From Streptomyces echinatus (GTDB lineage Bacteria > Actinomycetota > Actinomycetes > Streptomycetales > Streptomycetaceae), in contig NZ_JACHJK010000012.1 in the NCBI RefSeq assembly GCF_014203595.1, positions 206,230 to 270,229 of the forward strand: a DNA stretch of 64,000 nt, read 5' to 3'. Positions 44,100-51,696 of the stretch are shown piece by piece; the first letter of the stretch is position 1; the number at the start of each line of letters is the position of its first letter. A program made the translations under genes and the position numbers. Under the pieces are notes generated by a model. That model had not been told where the DNA came from and did not search any database. It was given only the letters and a program-made list of their open reading frames with translations.

Positions 44100-45482
44100 T
44101 CACATCTCGAACGACTCGTGGTGGATACGGCGGGCGGGAACCCCCGCCCCGCGCAGTGCCTCGTACACCGACTGCGCGAACCCGGGCGGACCGCACATGA
44201 AGACGTCGTGCCGGTCGATGTCCGGGACCTTCCGCTGGAGGTTCTCCGCGGAGATGTCGGGGCGCTCGCCCTCGGGGCTGTTCACGGCGTACATCAGCCG
44301 GGCGCCCCGCTCCTCGGCGATCGCCGCCAGCTCGTCCCACAGCGCCAGGTCCTGGGTGGTGTTGGCCCGGTACAGGAGGGTGATGTCCCCGGCCGCCCCG
44401 GGCAGCGTCTCGAACAGCGCCCGCATTGGCGTGATGCCCACCCCGCCCGCGACCAGCAGCACCTTGCCGCGGCTGCGGCGCTGCGCGGTGAGCGCGCCGT
44501 ACGGGCCCTCCGCCCACACCCGGGTTCCGGGCGTCAGCTCCCGCAGCCGGGCGCTGTGGTCACCGATCGCCTTCACCGTGATCCGCAGCATGCCGGGGCG
44601 CGGGGCGGCCGAGAGGGAGTACGGGTGCGAGCTGAAGCGCATGCCCGGGGCGAGGAAGCGCCAGCGGAAGAACTGGCCCGCCTCCGCGCCCATCCGGTGC
44701 AGCTTGTGCCCGCTGATCAGCACCGACACGATGCCGGGCGTCTCCTCGACCACCGCCTCCACGCGCATGCGGTGGCGGACGTTCAGCCGGATCGGGGTGA
44801 GGACGCGGTACCAGACCACCAGCGCGGTGACCGCGCCGTACAGGCCGTACCAGAAGGTCTTGGCGGCCGGCTCGACCGCGAAGTCGTTGCCGGTGCTGAT
44901 CTGGTGCCAGAACGTCAGGAACACCGCCGCGTACGTCAGCAGGTGCACGTGGTACCAGGCGTCGTACGGCAGCCGGCGGCGGATCCCGCCGATCGACGAC
45001 AGGCCGATGACCACGAACAGGCCGGTGCCGATCGCGGCCTTCCCCATGTCCGGCAGCTGTTCGACGGAGTCGACCGTCTGCTGGACGATGTCGCCGAGCG
45101 ACTTGCCGGCCTGGCGCGCGTACCCCCACATGGTGAGGAAGACGTGCGCCACGATCAGGGACAGCGTGTACCGGCCGCTCATCGCGTGCCAGCGGGCCAC
45201 CCGGTCGGAGCCGACCCGCCGTTCCAGCGCGGGGACGCGCGCCATCTGCAGCACGACCAGCGCCATCAGATAGCCCGCCAGCAGACCGGTGATCCGGCCC
45301 GCGTTGAGGATCCGGCCGGTGTCGTCGGCGATGGAGGGGGTGTTGTGCCACCACAGCCACAGCACGGCCACCGCGCCCGCCCAGACGGCGAGCAGCAGCG
45401 GGACGGCCGGGGAGCGGCGCGGGCGGATGCGGCGCATCGTCTGGCGGCGGGCGGCACGTCCGCCTGCGAGCGTGGTGGTCAC
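44100..45482 (-). CDS. Ferric-reductase-like transmembrane flavo-oxidoreductase
   Basis: A 460-residue protein. About six helices (27-235) hold haem-ligand-type histidines in RWHAMSGRYTLSLIVAHVF and DAWYHVHLLTYAAVFLTFWH. A ferredoxin-NADP reductase-type module follows: FAD site RFSSHPYSLSAAP, NAD(P) site VLLVAGGVGITPMRALFE and the C-terminal FMCGPPGFAQSVYEALR. It would carry electrons from cytosolic NAD(P)H across the membrane. GTG 45482 is the first credible start. It is followed closely by the FMN-binding carrier and apbE. Confidence 0.9.
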   Translation of the reverse strand: MTTTLAGGRAARRQTMRRIRPRRSPAVPLLLAVWAGAVAVLWLWWHNTPSIADDTGRILNAGRITGLLAGYLMALVVLQMARVPALERRVGSDRVARWHAMSGRYTLSLIVAHVFLTMWGYARQAGKSLGDIVQQTVDSVEQLPDMGKAAIGTGLFVVIGLSSIGGIRRRLPYDAWYHVHLLTYAAVFLTFWHQISTGNDFAVEPAAKTFWYGLYGAVTALVVWYRVLTPIRLNVRHRMRVEAVVEETPGIVSVLISGHKLHRMGAEAGQFFRWRFLAPGMRFSSHPYSLSAAPRPGMLRITVKAIGDHSARLRELTPGTRVWAEGPYGALTAQRRSRGKVLLVAGGVGITPMRALFETLPGAAGDITLLYRANTTQDLALWDELAAIAEERGARLMYAVNSPEGERPDISAENLQRKVPDIDRHDVFMCGPPGFAQSVYEALRGAGVPARRIHHESFEM

Positions 45483-45591
45483 GGTTCCTCCGGGGGGACT
45501 TGACCCTTGGCCCGTGAATACGTGCGGCGTCCGCCGAGTGTTCAGAGGCCGGCCGAGTCCGGAGCGGACGGAGGGACCGCTGGTGTGTGTG

Positions 45592-45624
45592 GGGGGCGGC
45601 CGCTTTCACCGTGCGGCCGCCCCC
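45592..45624 (-). terminator. Terminator hairpin downstream of the L,D-transpeptidase gene
   Basis: GGGGGCGGCCGC (45592-45603) pairs perfectly with GCGGCCGCCCCC (45613-45624) around a 9-nt loop. It is 8 bp past the minus-strand stop at 45632 and upstream of the ferric-reductase operon. Confidence 0.8.
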
Positions 45625-45631
45625 GGGCGGG

Positions 45632-46336
45632 TCAGTACCGGGTGAGCGCGGTTTCGCCGCTCTCCGTGCCGATCGCGATGTGCGGGTTCGTCTTCGGGTC
45701 GGTCCAGCCGAGGATCCGCTGCATCGCGTCCTCCGGCACCGACACGCACCCGGCCGTGGCGGCCTCCCCGTTGACGTGCAGGAAGATGCCGGCGCCGCGT
45801 CCGCGGACCGGCTGCGCGTAGTTGAAGGCGACGACGAGGCCGTAGGCGTACTGCGCCTGGTAGTCGATCAGGTGCTCCGACTCGGCCGCGGCGCAGTCGG
45901 CCGGCAGGGGGTCGACCCAGCGGTTGTACGAGGCGGAGTCGTTGTCCTGGCACCACCAGGAGCTCTCCCGCACCGGGCGGTACGCGACCCGCGTCCCGGC
46001 CGGCGCCGTCTTGATCCCGAAGGCGAAGGGGAGCTCGTACAGCCCCGTCGGTGTCGTGTTCGTGCCCTGCTTCCGGGTGGTGCCCTCCACCAGCCCGTTG
46101 GACCCGAACCGGGCCGGCGCGGACCCGGCCTGGACCCACTGCCCGTCCCGGAGGTCCCACCAGCTGACCGTGCCCTCCGTGGAGCCGGTGTCCGGGGCCT
46201 GGGCGAGGATCAGCTGGCTGCCGCCGCCCGTGTCCGCCATCCCGGCCGGCAGCGGTGCCGGGCCGCGGCCCGGCGCGGCGCCGAGCAGGGCGAGGGAGGA
46301 GGCGGACACGAGGGCGAGGACCACACCGGGGCGCAT
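45632..46336 (-). CDS. Secreted L,D-transpeptidase-like (YkuD) protein
   Basis: A 234-residue protein. The signal peptide is MRPGVVLALVSASSLALLGA (cleavage near 20-25). The catalytic YkuD signature HVNGEAATAGCVSVPEDAM (about 194-212) contains the active Cys and nearby His. PTGLYELPFAFG precedes it. It probably forms 3-3 crosslinks or attaches proteins to peptidoglycan. ATG 46336 is 3 bp from the stop of the neighbouring gene on the same strand, so the two may be co-transcribed. Confidence 0.85.
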   Translation of the reverse strand: MRPGVVLALVSASSLALLGAAPGRGPAPLPAGMADTGGGSQLILAQAPDTGSTEGTVSWWDLRDGQWVQAGSAPARFGSNGLVEGTTRKQGTNTTPTGLYELPFAFGIKTAPAGTRVAYRPVRESSWWCQDNDSASYNRWVDPLPADCAAAESEHLIDYQAQYAYGLVVAFNYAQPVRGRGAGIFLHVNGEAATAGCVSVPEDAMQRILGWTDPKTNPHIAIGTESGETALTRY

Positions 46337-46339
46337 GGC

Positions 46340-46927
46340 TCAGACAGTAGACGGCGGCAACGGCAACGGCAGCCCGGGCAGTCCGTCCAGGCTCGTCGCG
46401 ACGTGCTCCTTCTTGGTGAAGTACATGTTCAGCGAGGCGTCGTCCTCGCGGGCGAACCGCTTGCCGTGCAGATCGCGGTCGTCCTCGTACGCCATGTAGG
46501 GGACGGCGTACCCGCAGGTGTCACGCACCAGTTCGGCGTGGACCACGATGACCGCGCGCAGTCCGTGGGCGGTGTGGTCGATGTCCGGGAACCGGGCCAG
46601 CAGTTCCGGGAAGCGCGGGTCGTCGCGGAAGACCGGCTCGCCCCGGCCGTGCACGCGGACGATGTTCGGCGGGCCCTGGAAGGCGCACCACATCAGGGTG
46701 ATCCGCCCGTTCTCCCGGAGGTGGGCGATGGTCTCGGCGTTGGAGCCGGCGAAGTCCAGGTAGGCCACGGTGAGTTCGTCGAGGACGACGAAGGAGCCCT
46801 TGAGGCCCTTGGGGGAGAGGTTGACCGTGCCGTCGGTGGCGAGCGGGGCGGTCGCGGTGAAGAAGAGGGGCTGTTCCTCGATGAAGGCGCGGAGTCTGCC
46901 GTCTATGCGCTCGTAGGTCTTTCCCAT
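46340..46927 (-). CDS. Pyridoxamine 5'-phosphate oxidase family (flavin-binding split-barrel) protein
   Basis: A 195-residue FMN-binding split-barrel protein: IEEQPLFFTATAPLATDG, VNLSPKGLKGSFVVLDE, VAYLDFAGSNAETIAHLREN, ITLMWCAFQGPPNIVRVHGR. These match the PPOX-like class that acts on small molecules with F420 or FMN; a role in PLP synthesis is unlikely because the C-terminal PNPOx domain is absent. ATG 46927. It may share a transcript with the L,D-transpeptidase downstream. Confidence 0.85.
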   Translation of the reverse strand: MGKTYERIDGRLRAFIEEQPLFFTATAPLATDGTVNLSPKGLKGSFVVLDELTVAYLDFAGSNAETIAHLRENGRITLMWCAFQGPPNIVRVHGRGEPVFRDDPRFPELLARFPDIDHTAHGLRAVIVVHAELVRDTCGYAVPYMAYEDDRDLHGKRFAREDDASLNMYFTKKEHVATSLDGLPGLPLPLPPSTV

Positions 46928-47011
46928 GTCTCCCGAGTATCGCCCCGGCTCTTTCGTCTGTCTAAGGAATCACCCGATCCGGTGCGGCTGACCGCCGGCC
47001 CAGGGCGTTGA

Positions 47012-47060
47012 TTGACGAATCATGCAGAACCCTGCATACTCATGCATGTCAGCGAATGCA
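47012..47060 (+). promoter_or_regulatory. argG promoter with two ARG boxes
   Basis: TTGACG (47012-47017) and CATACT (47035-47040, extended by TG) are 17 bp apart. ARG-like boxes ATCATGCAGAACCCTGCATA (47019-47038) and CATGCATGTCAGCGAATGCA (47041-47060) cover the -10 and initial transcribed region with a 2-bp gap. This fits repression by the ArgR encoded at 40508. Confidence 0.75.
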
Positions 47061-47076
47061 CTGTGAGGAGAAACCC

Positions 47077-48270
47077 GTGACCGAGCGCGTCGTACTCGCC
47101 TACTCAGGCGGTCTGGACACCTCCGTCGCCATCGGCTGGATCGCCGAGGAGACGGGCGCCGAGGTCATCGCCGTTGCGGTCGACGTCGGCCAGGGCGGCG
47201 AGGACCTGGACGTCATCCGCAAGCGCGCCCTCGCGTGCGGTGCGGTGGAGGCCGAGGTCGCCGACGCCAAGGACGAGTTCGCCGACGAGTACTGCCTCCC
47301 GGCGATCAAGGCCAACGCCCTGTACATGGACCGCTACCCGCTGGTCTCCGCCCTCTCCCGGCCGACGATCGTCAAGCACCTCGTCGCCGCCGCCAAGAAG
47401 CACGGCGCCACCACGGTCGCCCACGGCTGCACCGGCAAGGGCAACGACCAGGTCCGCTTCGAGGCCGGCATCGTCGCCCTCGCCCCCGACCTGAAGTGCA
47501 TCGCCCCGGTCCGCGACTACGCGATGACCCGGGACAAGGCGATCGCCTTCTGCGAGGCCAAGCAGCTCCCGATCGCCACCACCAAGAAGTCCCCGTACTC
47601 CATCGACCAGAACGTCTTCGGGCGCGCGGTCGAGACGGGCTTCCTGGAGGACATCTGGAACGCCCCTATCGAGGACATCTACGAGTACACCTCCAACCCG
47701 GCCGTCCAGCGCGAGGCCGACGAGGTCGTCATCAGCTTCAAGCAGGGCGTCCCGGTCGCGATCGACGGCAAGCCCGTCACGGTCCTCCAGGCCATCCAGC
47801 AGCTCAACGAGCGCGCGGGCGGCCAGGGCATCGGCCGGATCGACATGGTCGAGGACCGCCTCGTCGGCATCAAGTCCCGCGAGGTCTACGAGGCCCCGGG
47901 CGCGATCGCGCTGATCACGGCCCACCAGGAGCTGGAGAACGTCACCGTCGAGCGCGAGCTGGCCCGCTACAAGCGGCAGGTCGAGCAGCGCTGGGGCGAG
48001 CTGGTCTACGACGGCCAGTGGTTCTCCCCGCTCAAGCGCGCCCTGGACGGCTTCATCGACGAGGCCAGCCAGCATGTCACCGGCGACATCCGGATGACCC
48101 TGCACGGCGGCCGCGCGGTCGTCACCGGCCGGCGCTCGGAGTCGTCCCTGTACGACTTCAACCTGGCCACCTACGACACCGGCGACACCTTCGACCAGGC
48201 CGCGGCCAAGGGCTTCATCGACATCTACAGCCTGTCGTCGAAGATCGCCGCCAAGCGGGACCTGGCGTAA
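47077..48270 (+). CDS. argG: Argininosuccinate synthase
   Basis: A 397-residue enzyme that joins citrulline and aspartate using ATP. The PP-loop AYSGGLDTSVAIGW (about 8-21) and AHGCTGKGNDQVRFE (about 113-127) are present, as are the citrulline/aspartate-binding segments further on. GTG 47077 follows GAGGAG by six bases. It is separated from the argCJBDR operon by 6 kb but adjacent to argH. Confidence 0.96.
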   Translation: MTERVVLAYSGGLDTSVAIGWIAEETGAEVIAVAVDVGQGGEDLDVIRKRALACGAVEAEVADAKDEFADEYCLPAIKANALYMDRYPLVSALSRPTIVKHLVAAAKKHGATTVAHGCTGKGNDQVRFEAGIVALAPDLKCIAPVRDYAMTRDKAIAFCEAKQLPIATTKKSPYSIDQNVFGRAVETGFLEDIWNAPIEDIYEYTSNPAVQREADEVVISFKQGVPVAIDGKPVTVLQAIQQLNERAGGQGIGRIDMVEDRLVGIKSREVYEAPGAIALITAHQELENVTVERELARYKRQVEQRWGELVYDGQWFSPLKRALDGFIDEASQHVTGDIRMTLHGGRAVVTGRRSESSLYDFNLATYDTGDTFDQAAAKGFIDIYSLSSKIAAKRDLA

Positions 48271-48306
48271 CCCCCGCGGGTCACCTCGCGCGCATCGGCC
48301 TGACAG

Positions 48307-48338
48307 CCGCCTCCCCGCCTGGAAGGGTGGGGAGGCGG
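48307..48338 (+). terminator. Hairpin between argG and argH
   Basis: CCGCCTCCCC (48307-48316) pairs perfectly with GGGGAGGCGG (48329-48338) around a 12-nt loop. It lies in the 100-bp argG-argH spacer and could be a partial terminator or attenuator that lowers argH relative to argG. Confidence 0.6.
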
Positions 48339-48370
48339 TGGCACATCACAAGCTTCGAGGAGCAACGCAA

Positions 48371-49804
48371 GTGAGCAGCAACAGCGGTGACGTACGGCTC
48401 TGGGGCGGCCGTTTCGCCGACGGTCCCGCCGAGGCGCTGGCGAAGCTGTCCGCGTCCGTCCACTTCGACTGGCGACTGGCGCCCTACGACATCGCCGGTT
48501 CGCGCGCCCACGCGCGCGTGCTGCACAAGGCGGGACTGCTCACCGAGGACGAGCTCCAGCGGATGATCGCCGGGCTCGACCTGCTGGAGGCGGACGTCGC
48601 CGCCGGCACCTTCGTGGGCACCGTCGCCGACGAGGACGTGCACACCGCCCTGGAGCGCGGCCTGCTGGAGCGCCTCGGCCCGGACCTCGGCGGCAAGCTT
48701 CGCGCCGGCCGGTCCAGGAACGACCAGGTGGCCACCCTCTTCCGGATGTACCTCAGGGACCACGCCCGGACGATCGGCGGCCTGATCGCCGACCTCCAGG
48801 AGGCGCTGATCGGCCTCGCCGAGGCCCACCCGGACGTCGCGATGCCCGGCCGCACCCACCTCCAGCACGCCCAGCCGGTGCTCTTCGCCCACCATGTCCT
48901 GGCCCACGTACAGTCCCTGTCCCGGGACGCCGAGCGGCTGCGCCAGTGGGACGAGCGGACGGCCGTGTCGCCGTACGGCTCCGGCGCGCTCGCCGGTTCC
49001 TCCCTGGGCCTGGACCCGGAGGCGGTCGCCGAGGACCTCGGCTTCGAGCACGGCAGTGCCGGCAACTCCATCGACGGCACGGCCTCCCGTGACTTCGTCG
49101 CCGAGTTCGCCTTCATCACCGCGATGATCGGCGTGAACCTCTCCCGGATCGCCGAGGAGATCATCCTCTGGAACACCAAGGAGTTCTCCTTCGTCACGCT
49201 GCACGACGCGTTCTCCACGGGCTCGTCGATCATGCCGCAGAAGAAGAACCCGGACATCGCCGAGCTGGCCCGGGGCAAGTCCGGCCGTCTCATCGGCAAC
49301 CTCACCGGACTGATGGCCACCCTCAAGGCACTGCCCCTCGCCTACAACCGCGACCTCCAGGAGGACAAGGAGCCGGTCTTCGACTCCTGCGACCAGCTGG
49401 AGGTGCTGCTCCCCGCCTTCACCGGCATGATCGCCACCCTCACCGTCCACCGTGAGCGCATGGAGGAGCTGGCCCCGGCGGGCTTCTCGCTCGCCACCGA
49501 CATCGCCGAGTGGCTGGTCCGGCAGGGCGTGCCGTTCCGCGTGGCGCACGAGGTCGCGGGGGAGTGCGTCAAGGTCGCCGAGGCCGAGGGCAAGGAACTG
49601 GACGACCTCACGGACGAGCAGTTCGCGAAGATCTCCGCCCACCTCACCCCGGAGGTCCGCTCGGTCCTCAACGTCCCCGGCGCGCTGGCGTCCCGCAACG
49701 GCCGAGGCGGCACGGCCCCCGCCGCGGTGGCCGTCCAACTGGCAGAGGTGAAGGCCGACGTAGCGGCCCAGCAGACCTGGGCAACAGCCAAAACCCACCC
49801 CTGA
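48371..49804 (+). CDS. argH: Argininosuccinate lyase
   Basis: A 477-residue fumarase-superfamily lyase releasing arginine and fumarate: LWGGRFADGPAEAL at the N-terminus, RSRNDQVATLFRMYLRD, MPGRTHLQHAQPVLFAHH and the signature GSSIMPQKKNPDIAELARG. GTG 48371 follows GAGGAG. The C-terminal helices (QTWATAKTHP end) are of normal length. Confidence 0.96.
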   Translation: MSSNSGDVRLWGGRFADGPAEALAKLSASVHFDWRLAPYDIAGSRAHARVLHKAGLLTEDELQRMIAGLDLLEADVAAGTFVGTVADEDVHTALERGLLERLGPDLGGKLRAGRSRNDQVATLFRMYLRDHARTIGGLIADLQEALIGLAEAHPDVAMPGRTHLQHAQPVLFAHHVLAHVQSLSRDAERLRQWDERTAVSPYGSGALAGSSLGLDPEAVAEDLGFEHGSAGNSIDGTASRDFVAEFAFITAMIGVNLSRIAEEIILWNTKEFSFVTLHDAFSTGSSIMPQKKNPDIAELARGKSGRLIGNLTGLMATLKALPLAYNRDLQEDKEPVFDSCDQLEVLLPAFTGMIATLTVHRERMEELAPAGFSLATDIAEWLVRQGVPFRVAHEVAGECVKVAEAEGKELDDLTDEQFAKISAHLTPEVRSVLNVPGALASRNGRGGTAPAAVAVQLAEVKADVAAQQTWATAKTHP

Positions 49805-49820
49805 CAGCCCCCCGAACCCC

Positions 49821-49935
49821 GCGCCCCCCAAAGGGGCGCGGGGAACGGCGCGGGCAACCACAGACCCGCCGCACCCGCCGACGCACCTGGGGCCCAGAGG
49901 CGCAAGGGGGCGCGGGGAACGGCGCGGGCAACCAC
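49821..49935. repeat. Two copies of the GGGAAC intergenic repeat after argH
   Basis: A 29-bp sequence beginning GGGGCGCGGGGAACGGCGCG and ending GGCAACCAC occurs at 49833-49861 and identically at 49907-49935, 74 bp apart. The first is led by a hairpin GCGCCCC/GGGGCGC (49821-49839). Similar elements are at 1-23 and, inverted, at 12955-12988. The rest of the 49805-50054 gap shows no gene. Confidence 0.75.
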
Positions 49936-50054
49936 GAGGTACGCGCACCCGCCGAACCACCTCAGGGCCCGAGCCAGATGGCGCCCGGCCCCCCGGCCCA
50001 CCGCGGGTTACGTTGGTCGAAAGCCGGACCGGAGCCGACCGAACGGAGCCCGCG

Positions 50055-51026
50055 ATGCCCTTCGCGCGACTGGCCACAGCCACCACCCCCACCTGCCACA
50101 TCGGCCTCGGCCTCGCCGCGGTCGGCCGCCCCGGCTACATCAACCTCGGCAGGGACCGGGACCTCGGCGAGAACCGCAGCGCGGACGCCCTGCGCACCCG
50201 CACCCACGAACTCCTCGACGCGGCCTACGCCCAGGGCGTCCGGTACTTCGACGTGGCCCGCTCCTACGGCCGCTCCGAGGAGTTCCTCGCCGACTGGCTG
50301 AACGCCCGCCCCGACATCGACGACGTGGTCGTCGGCAGCAAGTGGGGCTACACCTACACCGCCGGCTGGACGACGGACGCCGAACAGCACGAGGTCAAGG
50401 ACCACGGCCTCGCCACCTACGACCGGCAGCGCGCCGAGACCGACGCCCTGCTCGGCGACCGGCTCGACCTCTACCAGATCCACTCCGTCACCCCGGACAG
50501 CCCGGCCCTCACCGACCGGGACCTGCACGCGCGGCTCGCCGAGGCCGCCGCCGGCGGTCTGACCGTCGGCTTCTCCACCAGCGGCCCCGCCCAGGCCGAC
50601 GCGATCCGCGCCGCCCTTGCCGTCACGGTCGACGGCGAACCCCTCTTCCGTACCGTCCAGTCCACGTACAACGCCCTGGAGACCTCGGCCGGCCCCGCCC
50701 TCGCCGAGGCGCACGACGCGGGGCTCACCGTGATCGTCAAGGAGGGCATGGCCAACGGCCGGCTGGCCGAACCCCACGCCCCGGACATGCTGAAGGCGGT
50801 GGCCGAGGAGACCTCCCTCGGCTGCGACGCCGTCGCCCTCGCCTGGATCCTGCGCCAGCCGTGGGCCGGCGTGGTCCTCTCCGGCGCCGCGACCGTCCCC
50901 CAGCTCTTCTCCAACCTGCACGCCCCCGCCGTCGACCTCGACGTGGACCAGCTGACCCGCCTCGCCACGCTGAGGGAGGAGCCGGCCGCCTACTGGAAGC
51001 GGCGCGCAGGGCTGCCCTGGCACTGA
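50055..51026 (+). CDS. Aldo/keto reductase
   Basis: A 323-residue AKR barrel protein. The catalytic tetrad is visible: Asp and Tyr in VRYFDVARSYGRSEEF (about 59-74), Lys in VVVGSKWGYTY (about 91-101) and His in DLYQIHSVTP (about 136-145). The last region, GAATVPQLFSNL, is the NADPH site. ATG 50055 follows GGAG. It stands alone between the repeats and the TetR gene; substrate unknown. Confidence 0.88.
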   Translation: MPFARLATATTPTCHIGLGLAAVGRPGYINLGRDRDLGENRSADALRTRTHELLDAAYAQGVRYFDVARSYGRSEEFLADWLNARPDIDDVVVGSKWGYTYTAGWTTDAEQHEVKDHGLATYDRQRAETDALLGDRLDLYQIHSVTPDSPALTDRDLHARLAEAAAGGLTVGFSTSGPAQADAIRAALAVTVDGEPLFRTVQSTYNALETSAGPALAEAHDAGLTVIVKEGMANGRLAEPHAPDMLKAVAEETSLGCDAVALAWILRQPWAGVVLSGAATVPQLFSNLHAPAVDLDVDQLTRLATLREEPAAYWKRRAGLPWH

Positions 51027-51070
51027 CGATCAGCGTCCTGATCAGCAGCTATGAGTCACGCATGCCCACT

Positions 51071-51110
51071 GTGAGACAAGAATGTCTCACGTGGGCTATT
51101 GTTGTCTCAT
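51071..51110. promoter_or_regulatory. TetR-type operator with a third half-site over the start codon
   Basis: GTGAGACA (51071-51078) and TGTCTCAC (51083-51090) form a perfect inverted repeat with AGAA spacer. A third half-site TGTCTCA lies at 51103-51109, 20 bp downstream of the second, and runs into the ATG at 51109. TATTGT at 51097-51102 is a likely -10 between them. The arrangement suggests tight autorepression by the TetR protein. Confidence 0.75.
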
Positions 51111-51657
51111 GGCCCTCGATCGTGACCACGTGCTGCGCAGCGCAGCCACCCTGCTGACGCGCAAATCCACGGCGACCATGGACGAGGTCGCCAAGGCCGC
51201 CGGGATCAGCCGCGCCACGCTGCACCGCCACTTCGCCGGCCGTGACGCCCTCGTCCGGGCGCTGGAGGCGCTCGGCATCGCCGAGTGCGAGGCCGCACTG
51301 GACACCGCCCGGGTGGACGAGGGGCCGGCGGGCGAGGCCGTACACCGTCTCGTCCGCGCGATCGAACCCGCCGCCGGACTGCTCGCCTTCCTCTACACCG
51401 AGAACCAGCTGTTCGAGGGCGAGCAGCAGAACCAGGGCTGGGCCCGCATGGACGAACGCCTCACGGCCCTGTTCCGGCGCGGTCAGGAGACCGGCGAGTT
51501 CCGCATCGACCTCACCCCGGCCTGGCTCACCGAGGCCCTCTACGGCCTGCTGGCCTCCGGCGCCTGGGCCGTCAGCGAGGGCCGGGTGGCCGCCAACGAC
51601 TTCACCTACATGATCGTCGAGCTGCTGCTCGGCGGCGCACGACGCACCACCCCGTGA
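51109..51657 (+). CDS. TetR family transcriptional regulator
   Basis: A 182-residue TetR protein. The N-terminal HTH is TMDEVAKAAGISRATLHRHFAGRDALVRALE (here given in parts: TMDEVAKAAGIS, RATLHRHF). The remainder is a helical ligand domain ending WAVSEGRVAANDFTYMIVEL. ATG 51109 is 7 bp after a TATTGT -10, so the transcript is probably leaderless. The MFS exporter gene begins 39 bp downstream on the same strand; regulator and pump are likely one operon repressed through the palindrome upstream. Confidence 0.9.
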   Translation: MALDRDHVLRSAATLLTRKSTATMDEVAKAAGISRATLHRHFAGRDALVRALEALGIAECEAALDTARVDEGPAGEAVHRLVRAIEPAAGLLAFLYTENQLFEGEQQNQGWARMDERLTALFRRGQETGEFRIDLTPAWLTEALYGLLASGAWAVSEGRVAANDFTYMIVELLLGGARRTTP

Positions 51658-51696
51658 CGAACACGCACGACGCACACGCGCACGAAGAGAGGAATC

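Noticed and set aside
44100..45500. A 461-codon plus-strand frame opposite the ferric-reductase-like gene
   Set aside because: It lacks any motif and runs through the reductase's conserved FAD and NAD sites in antisense.
41054..47076. argF within the arginine cluster
   Set aside because: None of the proteins encoded here has the STRT or HPxQ carbamoyltransferase signatures; ornithine carbamoyltransferase must be elsewhere.
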